From the NCBI GenBank assembly GCA_947629295.1, contig CANRDH010000124.1, positions 1 through 5,144 of the forward strand: 5,144 bases of DNA, given 5' to 3'. The notes under the pieces were generated by a model that did no database searches, had not been told where the DNA came from, and saw only the letters and a list, made by a program, of their open reading frames with translations. Within the stretch, counting starts at the first letter, position 1; the number at the start of each line of letters is the position of its first letter. Shown one piece after another: positions 1-5,144 of the stretch. The position numbers and the translations under genes were made by a program. The stretch is from an uncultured Clostridia bacterium (GTDB lineage: Bacteria; Bacillota; Clostridia; Oscillospirales; Acutalibacteraceae).

Positions 1-615
1 CCTAACGGCTCGGGCAAAACAACAACCATGAAAATCCTAACGGGAATAATAAGGCCCGATTCCGGAAAGGTTACAATTAATGGGTTTAACATAAGAGAAG
101 ACCCTATAAAGGCAAAGCAATCTATAGGGTATATAGCGGATAATCCCGATATATTTCTAAGGCTTAAGGGAGCCGAGTATCTTGAACTCATCGGGGATAT
201 ATATAAGGTGCCGACGGATGTGCGGCAAAAACGGACGGAAAGCCTTGCCGAAAAATTCGGACTTACGGAGGCGCTCGGTTCACCTATGATAAGCTATTCC
301 CACGGCATGCGGCAAAAAATTATGGTTATAGCCGCACTCGTTCATAAGCCTCCGGTCTGGATACTCGATGAGCCTATGATAGGACTTGACCCGAAATCTG
401 CATTTGAGCTTAAACAGCTTATGCGTGAGCATACGAAGGAGGGCAATGCCGTATTTTTCTCCACCCATGTGCTCGAGGTTGCGGAAAAGCTATGCGACCG
501 TGTGGTCATTATAAAAAAAGGACATATTCTTTATAACGGAAACCTTGAGGAGCTGGAAAAACAAAATAAGAACGAGTCACTTGAAAATATATTTTTGGAG
601 CTGACGGAAAAATGA
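1..615 (+). CDS. ABC transporter ATP-binding protein (5' end cut by window edge)
   Basis: This is the ATP-hydrolysing subunit of an ABC transporter, expected at the cytoplasmic face of the membrane bound to the permease encoded next. The frame is open from base 1 and the first visible residues, PNGSGKTTT, are the Walker A loop, so roughly the first 35-45 residues lie outside; the ATG at 28 is internal and not the start. In visible numbering (204 residues), the Q-loop region is IGYIADNP at about 43-50, the ABC signature is SYSHGMRQK at 98-106, Walker B is VWILDEP at 119-125, the D-loop is GLDP at 128-131 and the switch histidine is in STH at 154-156. This order and the short C-terminus are typical of ATPases paired with ABC-2-type exporters (YtrB/EcsA/NatA-like). 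The usual Q-loop glutamine is replaced by Asp and the signature is YSHGM rather than LSGGQ; both variants occur in such exporters. The stop codon overlaps the permease start. The substrate is unknown. Confidence 0.95.
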   Translation, partial: PNGSGKTTTMKILTGIIRPDSGKVTINGFNIREDPIKAKQSIGYIADNPDIFLRLKGAEYLELIGDIYKVPTDVRQKRTESLAEKFGLTEALGSPMISYSHGMRQKIMVIAALVHKPPVWILDEPMIGLDPKSAFELKQLMREHTKEGNAVFFSTHVLEVAEKLCDRVVIIKKGHILYNGNLEELEKQNKNESLENIFLELTEK

Positions 616-2270
616 GACTTTATTTTAGATTGGTATCGGCTCTTATCAAGGGAGTAGAGCCAAATGATAAGGAAAAAAAGCGGAATAAAATTTTCTATAT
701 CGTAATGTCCTTGATTGCGGCTTTCGGTATAATGCTGCCCATGACCTTTTTCGTCGGAGTTATCATATACACGGCAACGGGGGCGCTTACACAAACGGGT
801 ACACAGGAAAACGGAGTTGAAATGTTTCTCCACCTCATTGCCGCATTTTCATTTATATTCGGGCTTAATGTTTTCTTTTCGGTATTCTATTTTTCGGGCG
901 ATATCGAAAATCTGCTTCCTCTCCCCCTCAAGCCCTATCAGATAATCGCGTCCAAATTCACAGCCGCTATGATAAGTGAAAGCGTCATGGAATGTCTGGT
1001 TATAATAGCCGCTATTATCGGCTATATTCTCGGCGGAAATATGCCTCTGTATTCGTGGCTGATTGCAGTTATCGGAACTCTTACCATGCCGATATTGCCG
1101 CTTATATACTGCGGAATATTATGTATGCTTGTAATGTATTTTACACGCTTTATCAAGAATAAGGATACGGTAAATAAAATAACGGGTATATTTACCTTCC
1201 TTGTTATTTTCGGAATAATATATCTTATAGCACAAAGCGGCTTCAGCAGTGAAAAACTCATATACGCACTTTCAAAGCCCGATAACGGTATTCTTAAAGT
1301 TATGAATATTATTTTTCCAACTGTCCCCCTGCTGATAAGCTCAATGGGAACGGGAAGCATACTGAATATTCTTATCTATCTCGCTGTAAATATCATAGCC
1401 ATAGTTTTATTTATGCTTATAGCGCAGGCAATATATTTCCCCGGTGCAGCAGGCGTAGGTCAGGGTATGTCACAGGGGCGGAAATCTCTTAACGATATAA
1501 TCGGAAAGATGAAGCAGCGCCGCCCGACAACATCCTACCTGAAAAAGGAATTCAAAATATTATTGCGTACTCCCGCATATTTTACAAACTGCGTCATGAT
1601 TAATTTTATGATTCCGATATTTGTATATCTTGTGTATCTGATAAATTACCAAACGAATTTCCTTAAATCGTTTATTTACGGAATACACAGCGGAAACGAA
1701 GAAACCGTACTTATATTTATGCTCGGAATTTCCGCCGTATCGGTTCTTGTAACAGCGCTCAACTGTATAGCCTCCTCGGGCATAACGAGAGAGGGAAAGC
1801 ACTTTTCATTTATGAAATACATACCCATGGACTATACGGCACAGTTAAATATCAAAGCTGCCGTCAGCATTATAATCAGCGGAGCGGGAATGCTTCTGAG
1901 TGTAATTGCAGCCTGTCTGTTCCTCAATACGGGTATCAAGTTTACAATATTCTGCTGTCTGCTCAGTCTTTTGTCTGTCACATTTGCAACATATCTGGGA
2001 ATATATATGGACAGTGTAAATCCAAAGCTTATATGGGATGACGAACTTAACGCTCTGAGGGGAAATTATAATATTTTCTTCAACATGGCTATTGCCATAG
2101 TAACAGAAGCGATTATCTGCACAGGCTCCTACCTGCTGTTCAAATTTACTCCTGCGGGCTCGATACTTATTATAATAATCCTTTTTGTTGCACTTATGCT
2201 TTTAACTGCGATAAGCTATCTTCTCTGTTATCGCAGAGCAACAAAAAATATAAATATTATTGAAAATTAA
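612..2270 (+). CDS. ABC exporter permease, ABC-2-like, about 12 membrane helices
   Basis: This is an integral membrane protein of 552 residues, the likely channel-forming partner of the upstream ATPase. Its ATG overlaps the ATPase stop (ATGA, 612-615), which indicates translational coupling; a TGGAG at 596-600 lies 11 nt upstream. By eye, hydrophobic segments fall at about residues 27-52, 70-93, 118-141, 147-177, 189-207, 250-275, 323-345, 365-388, 412-438, 441-465, 486-510 and 515-540. Residues about 276-322 form a basic cytoplasmic linker. A loop motif with a Leu-Pro core followed by Gln and Lys (97-116, LLPLPLKPYQIIASKF) recurs in looser form at 394-415 (KYIPMDYTAQLNIK), after the second helix of each half. 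This fits a fused pair of six-helix units. A segment near 466-485 (DSVNPKLIWDDELNALRGN) resembles the conserved cytoplasmic loop of putative ABC exporter permeases in Firmicutes. There is no signal peptide or extracellular domain. The substrate cannot be told; antimicrobial peptide, lipid or ion export are all possible. Confidence 0.9.
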   Translation: MRLYFRLVSALIKGVEPNDKEKKRNKIFYIVMSLIAAFGIMLPMTFFVGVIIYTATGALTQTGTQENGVEMFLHLIAAFSFIFGLNVFFSVFYFSGDIENLLPLPLKPYQIIASKFTAAMISESVMECLVIIAAIIGYILGGNMPLYSWLIAVIGTLTMPILPLIYCGILCMLVMYFTRFIKNKDTVNKITGIFTFLVIFGIIYLIAQSGFSSEKLIYALSKPDNGILKVMNIIFPTVPLLISSMGTGSILNILIYLAVNIIAIVLFMLIAQAIYFPGAAGVGQGMSQGRKSLNDIIGKMKQRRPTTSYLKKEFKILLRTPAYFTNCVMINFMIPIFVYLVYLINYQTNFLKSFIYGIHSGNEETVLIFMLGISAVSVLVTALNCIASSGITREGKHFSFMKYIPMDYTAQLNIKAAVSIIISGAGMLLSVIAACLFLNTGIKFTIFCCLLSLLSVTFATYLGIYMDSVNPKLIWDDELNALRGNYNIFFNMAIAIVTEAIICTGSYLLFKFTPAGSILIIIILFVALMLLTAISYLLCYRRATKNINIIEN

Positions 2271-2278
2271 AAATTTAT

Positions 2279-2285
2279 GAGGTGA
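2279..2285 (+). promoter_or_regulatory. Ribosome binding site that fixes the start of the tautomerase-like gene
   Basis: GAGGTGA, a near-perfect Shine-Dalgarno sequence, ends 5 nt before the ATG at 2291. The in-frame GTG at 2282 lies inside this element and is therefore not a credible start, so the protein begins Met-Pro-Phe-Ile. Confidence 0.85.
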
Positions 2286-2290
2286 CTGTT

Positions 2291-2635
2291 ATGCCATTTA
2301 TTAACACTAAAACCAATGTTACTATTACTCCTGATAATGAGATAAGCATAAAAACAAAGCTCGGTCAGGCTATTTCCATAATAAGAGGAAAAAGCGAAGG
2401 CTGGCTTATGCTTAATTTCGAGGACAACTCCCGTCTCTATTTCAGAGGAGACGGAGATACACCTTCGGCATTTATAGAAGTAAAAATTTACGGTGCGGCA
2501 AGCTCGGACGAATACGAGGCACTCACGGAGAAAATAACCGAAATAATTTCCTCAGAGCTGAATATATCCCCTTCTCAGATATATATAAAATATGAAGAAG
2601 TAACATATTGGGGTTACGGTGGTCACAATTTCTAA
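2291..2635 (+). CDS. MIF/phenylpyruvate tautomerase-like protein
   Basis: This small protein (114 residues, about the length of mammalian MIF) belongs to the MIF branch of the tautomerase superfamily. Family members form trimers and use the N-terminal proline, exposed after Met removal, as a catalytic base for keto-enol tautomerisation of substrates such as phenylpyruvate. The sequence shows MPFINTKTNV at the start. Counting Pro as 1, Lys33 in RGKSEGWLML matches the MIF active-site Lys32, Ile65 in KIYG matches Ile64, and Tyr97 in SPSQIYIKY matches Tyr95. The C-terminus WGYGGHNF resembles the GWNNSTF tail of MIF. There are no cysteines, so the MIF CXXC redox motif is absent, and MIF Asn97 is replaced by Lys99. 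No signal peptide is seen. The gene starts 20 bp after the permease stop with no terminator between, so it is probably the third gene of the exporter operon. Family membership is firm; activity and substrate are inferred. Confidence 0.87.
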   Translation: MPFINTKTNVTITPDNEISIKTKLGQAISIIRGKSEGWLMLNFEDNSRLYFRGDGDTPSAFIEVKIYGAASSDEYEALTEKITEIISSELNISPSQIYIKYEEVTYWGYGGHNF

Positions 2636-2669
2636 TTTTACATACCGCTTAATTCGCCCTCTTACATTT

Positions 2670-2691
2670 CTTAAAGTATTTTAAGGTTTTT
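2670..2691 (+). terminator. Possible weak terminator after the exporter/tautomerase operon
   Basis: A 6-bp stem, CTTAAA with TTTAAG around a GTAT loop (2670-2685), is followed by G and five T (2687-2691). The stem has only one G-C pair and would be marginal on its own. It is the only candidate stop signal between the tautomerase-like gene and the padR-type gene, so readthrough into the regulator gene is possible. Confidence 0.35.
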
Positions 2692-2728
2692 ATAATATAC
2701 TATTCACATAATATTATCATAAATTATA

Positions 2729-2757
2729 TTGATTTAACAGAATATTTATGTTAGCAT
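2729..2757 (+). promoter_or_regulatory. Candidate extended -10 promoter of the padR-type gene
   Basis: TTGATT (2729-2734) is followed after 17 bp by TAGCAT (2752-2757), preceded by TG at 2749-2750, which gives the TGnTAnnAT pattern of an extended -10 element. Transcription would start near 2764, leaving a short leader that still contains the AGAAGGG at 2774-2780. The A/T-rich tract upstream could serve as an UP-like element. An alternative is TATAAT at 2691-2696, whose -35 match (TTCTTA at 2668-2673) is poor. Confidence 0.42.
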
Positions 2758-2762
2758 AAATA
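2743..2762. promoter_or_regulatory. Perfect 8-bp inverted repeat over the -10 region, candidate operator
   Basis: TATTTATG (2743-2750) and CATAAATA (2755-2762) are perfectly complementary around TTAG. This 20-bp dyad covers the candidate extended -10 element, so a dimeric repressor bound here would block RNA polymerase. PadR proteins bind as dimers to A/T-rich dyads, often with ATGT/ACAT-type half sites, and commonly repress their own genes. Assigning this site to the adjacent PadR protein is inference. Confidence 0.42.
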
Positions 2763-2773
2763 GTATATTGTAT

Positions 2774-2780
2774 AGAAGGG
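2774..2780 (+). promoter_or_regulatory. Ribosome binding site bearing on the padR-type start
   Basis: AGAAGGG lies 11 nt before the ATG at 2792, a long but usable spacing. It is only 2 nt from the in-frame GTG at 2783 and is downstream of the in-frame TTG at 2768, so both of those are poorer starts. Confidence 0.55.
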
Positions 2781-2791
2781 TCGTGGAAAGT

Positions 2792-3154
2792 ATGGAAAGC
2801 ACTTCCGGTAAGGACTTGCAGCATTCATTTGAAGATTATTTCAAAAGGGCGGTAAGCCCGATGCTTACGCTTTGGGTACTGAAAGAAAGACCTATGTATG
2901 TATATGGGCTTTCTCAGGAATTGGAAAAGCGCAGCAACAGTACATATAAGATGAGTTTCCTTTATCCGGTTTTGTACCGTTTACAGGAGCAAGGCTATGT
3001 TGAGGAATATACTCAGGAGGTAACCGAAGGACATAGAACAAGAAACTACTACTCAATAACCGACGAGGGTAAGAAATACCTTGAACTTATGATAAACAAA
3101 TATCACACCCTCGTAGGTGCAATTGACACGATAATCACAAACTCCCGGCAATAA
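2792..3154 (+). CDS. PadR-family winged-helix transcriptional regulator
   Basis: This is a DNA-binding repressor of 120 residues, the length of the short PadR subfamily (one winged helix plus a single C-terminal dimerisation helix). From the chosen ATG, residues 17-32 (FKRAVSPMLTLWVLKE) form the first helix, 36-50 (YVYGLSQELEKRSNS) the second, and 56-70 (FLYPVLYRLQEQGYV) the recognition helix with the hallmark LYPxLxRLexxGxv pattern. Residues 74-93 form the wing, ending in the family motif YYSITDEGKKYL. Residues about 91-118 form the terminal helix. An extension of up to 8 residues is possible if TTG 2768 or GTG 2783 is used, but the ribosome-binding-site position favours ATG 2792. The gene lies downstream of the exporter operon on the same strand, with its own likely promoter, dyad and a strong terminator. 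PadR proteins often control exporters, so the neighbouring ABC genes are a candidate target, but no operator upstream of them is visible here. Confidence 0.93.
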   Translation: MESTSGKDLQHSFEDYFKRAVSPMLTLWVLKERPMYVYGLSQELEKRSNSTYKMSFLYPVLYRLQEQGYVEEYTQEVTEGHRTRNYYSITDEGKKYLELMINKYHTLVGAIDTIITNSRQ

Positions 3155-3162
3155 GCAAAACA

Positions 3163-3208
3163 GACTGCCGTACTAAGCCTTGACAGCTTGTACGACAGTC
3201 CTTTTTTT
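3163..3208 (+). terminator. Strong intrinsic terminator after the padR-type gene
   Basis: GACTG-C-CGTAC (3163-3173) pairs with GTACG-A-CAGTC (3190-3200), with one C/A mismatch. The stem continues with AAGC (3175-3178) against GCTT (3186-3189) past a single bulged T, and the loop is CTTGACA. Seven T follow at 3202-3208. On the minus strand the same hairpin is followed by TGTTTTGCTTATT, so it may also stop the convergent EF-G-like transcript, less efficiently. Confidence 0.9.
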
Positions 3209-3209
3209 A

Positions 3210-3228
3210 TTCCGTACTATGCACGGAA
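3210..3228. repeat. Short inverted repeat between the convergent genes
   Basis: TTCCGT (3210-3215) pairs perfectly with ACGGAA (3223-3228) around a 7-nt loop. No T-run follows on either strand (the minus strand continues with TAAAAAAAG), so it is not an intrinsic terminator by itself. It could protect the 3' end of the minus-strand mRNA. Confidence 0.45.
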
Positions 3229-3240
3229 CATTCATAATTT

Positions 3241-5144
3241 TCAATTTTCCGCTTTATTTTCTTCTATGACCTTTTGAGCAATATTCTGCGGCGCCTCTTC
3301 ATAACGCTCAAATTTGAACGTAAAGTAGCCTCTTGCCTGAGTAGACTGGCGTATGAATGTAGAGAAATCACTCATTTCAGCCTGCGGAACCTCCGCTTCT
3401 ATTTCCTGCATATTATTCTCCGCCTGATTCATTCCGAGAACTCTTCCTCTGCGCTTTGTAATCTCTCCCATAATATCTCCCATGTTATCACCGGGAACAA
3501 CAGCCTTAAGCACTCCTACAGGTTCAAGGAGAACAGGATTTGCCTTGGGCATACCGTCCTTATAAGCAAGAGAAGCGGCGGTCTTGAATGACATTTCCGA
3601 GGAATCAACCGGGTGATAAGAACCGTCAACGAGAGTAGCCCTAAGTCCGACAACAGGATATCCTGCGAGCGGGCCCTTGAGTATGCTTTCTCTGAGTCCC
3701 TTTTCAACTGCGGGGAAAAATCCCTTCGGCACTGCTCCGCCGACAACCCTTTCCTCAAATATCATATCATCGCTGTCACAGGGAGAAAACTCTATCCACA
3801 CATCACCGAACTGGCCGTGTCCGCCGGTCTGCTTCTTATATCTGCCCTGAACCTTGACCGTCTTGCGTATGGTTTCTCTGTATGCAACTTTAGGCTTTTT
3901 AAGAATTACATCCACTCCGTATTTGGACTTAAGCTTTGATACAATAACATCAAGGTGCTGTTCACCCATTCCGCTTATAACCATTTCATGTGTTTCATTA
4001 TTCGTTTCAAATTTTATTGTAGGATCTTCCTCGCTCAGACGTATTATACCCTGAGCGATCTTATTTTCGTCACCCTTACCCTTTGGCGATACAGCCATCG
4101 AAAGAGTAGGCTCAGGGTAATTTACCTTGTCAAGAATAACCTTTCTGAGCGGAGAGCAGAGAGTATCTCCGGTATTGGCCGAACCAAGCTTAGCAGCCGC
4201 TCCGATATCGCCTGCGGATATATACGAAGCATCCTCAAGCTTCTTGCCCTTTGCAATCATGACCTTTGAGACCTTCTCCGACACACCGGTTCTCATATTT
4301 ATAAGCTGAGTATCCGAACCGATCTTTCCGGATATCACCTTGAAATATGAAAGCTTTCCGACAAACGGGTCAGCTACCGTCTTGAAAACTATTGCGGCAG
4401 CCGCAGCCTCCTCATTTGCGCTAAGCTCCACAGGCTCGCCGTCAAGGTCAACAGCAAGCTCGGATGATTTGTCCGCAGCACTCGGAGCGAGCCACACAAG
4501 GCCGTTGAGGAGTTGTTCTATACCGTAGGTGAGCAATGCGTCGCCGCAGAACACAGGACTTATACTTCCGTTTCTTACGCCCTGACTTACACCAACTATA
4601 ATTTCCTCCGGGGTAAATTCCTCGCCTGAGAAATATTTTTCAAACATTTCATCACTTGTTTCCGCAACCGCCTCACATATAGCTGTACGCAGTCCCTCAA
4701 GTCTGTCGCCCATATCCGGAATAGGAACATTAGTCACCTTTCCGTCAATATATTTATATGCCTTATATTCAAGCAAATTAACATAGCAGTCAGCCTGTCC
4801 GTCCACGATATACGGAACAACAACAGGACAAACCGATGGGCCGAAGGAAGCCTTAAGACTTTCAAATACACGATAAAAGCGTGCGCTTTCATCGCACAGA
4901 CCATTTACGAAAAATACCTTTGTAAGACCTCTGACATCAGCCGCCTTGACAGCCTTTTCGGTACCTACAGCCACTCCGTCCTTACCCGATACGGTGATAA
5001 GCATAGTATCGGCAGCCCTTGCCGCCTCACACAGACCCGCCTCAAAATCAAAAAGTCCGGGAGCGTCAATAAGATTGATTTTCTTATTTTTCCATTCAAC
5101 AGGAGCTATACAAGCCTGCACAGAGGTTTTTCTTTTAATTTCCT
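3241..5144 (-). CDS. Elongation factor G-like translational GTPase paralogue (5' end beyond window)
   Basis: This is an EF-G-family protein with all of domains II-V and most of the G domain. The frame stays open to the right edge (EIKRKTS precedes the GTG at 5121, matching the switch I region), so that GTG is internal and about 60 N-terminal residues with the P-loop are missing. Counting from that GTG: G3 is DAPGLFDF at 19-26; the G' insertion lies at about 105-185; domain II at about 240-330; domain III, with GMGEQHLDV, at 336-405; domain IV, with TGGHGQFGDVW at 432-442 and the tip loop GSYHPVDSSE at 500-509; domain V, with GDIMGEITKRRGRVLGM, at 548-564. GEQHL instead of GELHL and the divergent G domain mark it as a paralogue of the fusA2 or EF-G-like type, not the housekeeping EF-G. 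Oddities: G4 NKxD reads NGLC (73-76), the G5 GSA reads GDA (193-195), and the switch II histidine is Leu23. There is no frameshift or stop in the visible part. The role is unknown; a ribosome-binding accessory factor is possible. Confidence 0.92.
   Translation of the reverse strand, partial: EIKRKTSVQACIAPVEWKNKKINLIDAPGLFDFEAGLCEAARAADTMLITVSGKDGVAVGTEKAVKAADVRGLTKVFFVNGLCDESARFYRVFESLKASFGPSVCPVVVPYIVDGQADCYVNLLEYKAYKYIDGKVTNVPIPDMGDRLEGLRTAICEAVAETSDEMFEKYFSGEEFTPEEIIVGVSQGVRNGSISPVFCGDALLTYGIEQLLNGLVWLAPSAADKSSELAVDLDGEPVELSANEEAAAAAIVFKTVADPFVGKLSYFKVISGKIGSDTQLINMRTGVSEKVSKVMIAKGKKLEDASYISAGDIGAAAKLGSANTGDTLCSPLRKVILDKVNYPEPTLSMAVSPKGKGDENKIAQGIIRLSEEDPTIKFETNNETHEMVISGMGEQHLDVIVSKLKSKYGVDVILKKPKVAYRETIRKTVKVQGRYKKQTGGHGQFGDVWIEFSPCDSDDMIFEERVVGGAVPKGFFPAVEKGLRESILKGPLAGYPVVGLRATLVDGSYHPVDSSEMSFKTAASLAYKDGMPKANPVLLEPVGVLKAVVPGDNMGDIMGEITKRRGRVLGMNQAENNMQEIEAEVPQAEMSDFSTFIRQSTQARGYFTFKFERYEEAPQNIAQKVIEENKAEN

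Larger units (their letters stand above)
2694..2769. repeat. Widely spaced perfect 11-bp inverted repeat
   Basis: AATATACTATT at 2694-2704 is exactly reverse-complementary to AATAGTATATT at 2759-2769; the centres are 65 bp apart. The left arm overlaps a TATAAT at 2691-2696, and the right arm covers the predicted transcription start of the regulator gene. Two operator half-regions for the adjacent PadR protein is one reading. Chance matching is also plausible because the region is very A/T-rich. Confidence 0.45.

Noticed and set aside
28..30. ATG at 28 as the start of the ABC ATPase
   Set aside because: The frame is open to base 1 and bases 1-27 encode the Walker A loop, so this Met is internal.
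280..1802. Minus-strand open frames of 62-112 codons opposite the ABC genes
   Set aside because: They are antisense shadows of well-conserved transporter genes, with compositions unlike real proteins.
2221..2240. CTCTG...CAGAG hairpin near the end of the permease gene
   Set aside because: It lies within the coding sequence and is not followed by a T-run, so it is not a terminator separating the permease from the tautomerase-like gene.
2282..2284. GTG at 2282 as start of the tautomerase-like gene
   Set aside because: It lies inside the GAGGTGA ribosome binding site, and using it would bury the catalytic N-terminal proline.
2708..2717. ATAATATTAT palindrome in the intergenic region
   Set aside because: It is a short self-complementary A/T stretch expected by chance in such an A/T-rich tract.
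2768..2770. TTG at 2768 as start of the padR-type gene
   Set aside because: It has no upstream ribosome binding site and sits about 4 nt after the predicted transcription start; ATG 2792 fits better, though this is not proven.
3274..4528. Several open frames of 60-108 codons on the plus strand opposite the EF-G-like gene
   Set aside because: They have no recognisable protein features or convincing ribosome binding sites and lie antisense to a conserved coding region.
5119..5121. GTG at 5121 (minus strand) as the start of the EF-G-like gene
   Set aside because: The frame continues to the window edge and encodes a switch I-like EIKRKTS; starting here would delete the P-loop and switch I.
3241..5144. 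Tetracycline-resistance ribosomal protection protein (TetM-like)
   Set aside because: The long G' insertion, GEQHLDV and the DGSYHPVDSSEMSF tip match EF-G and EF-G-like paralogues better than the domain IV loops of TetM-type proteins.

Overview
The window looks like chromosome from a low-to-moderate G+C Firmicute. The best match is an anaerobic Clostridia/Oscillospirales (Ruminococcus-like) organism. I base this on the A/T-rich codons (many ATA, AAA, TTT), GGAG/GAGGTGA-type ribosome binding sites, a PadR regulator, a clostridial-style MIF-family protein and a clostridial-type EF-G paralogue. The genus is inference. There is no mobile element, CRISPR array, rRNA or tRNA gene that I can support.

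Layout, left to right. (1) Positions 1-2635, plus strand: a compact apparent operon. It holds the 3' part of an ABC ATPase gene (the left edge cuts just before its Walker A motif), a 552-residue multi-spanning ABC exporter permease that overlaps it by 4 bp (ATGA), and, 20 bp further on, a 114-residue MIF/phenylpyruvate-tautomerase-like protein. (2) Positions 2636-2791: a very A/T-rich intergenic stretch with a weak possible terminator, a candidate extended -10 promoter embedded in a perfect 8-bp inverted repeat, and a second, widely spaced 11-bp inverted repeat. (3) Positions 2792-3154, plus strand: a small PadR-family winged-helix repressor, closed by a strong intrinsic terminator. (4) Positions 3241-5144, minus strand and convergent: most of an EF-G-like translation factor whose N-terminus (P-loop) lies beyond the right edge.

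How the genes may work together: the ATPase and permease very probably form one exporter complex of unknown substrate. The tautomerase-like protein is probably co-transcribed with them, but a functional link is only suggested by position. The PadR gene has its own likely promoter and may autoregulate it; whether it also controls the exporter operon cannot be judged because that operon's promoter is outside the window. The EF-G paralogue is a separate unit.

I do not see a clear new multi-gene system. The observations most worth following are the EF-G paralogue, which has degenerate guanine-binding motifs but an intact ribosome-facing domain IV, and the MIF homologue embedded in an exporter operon.
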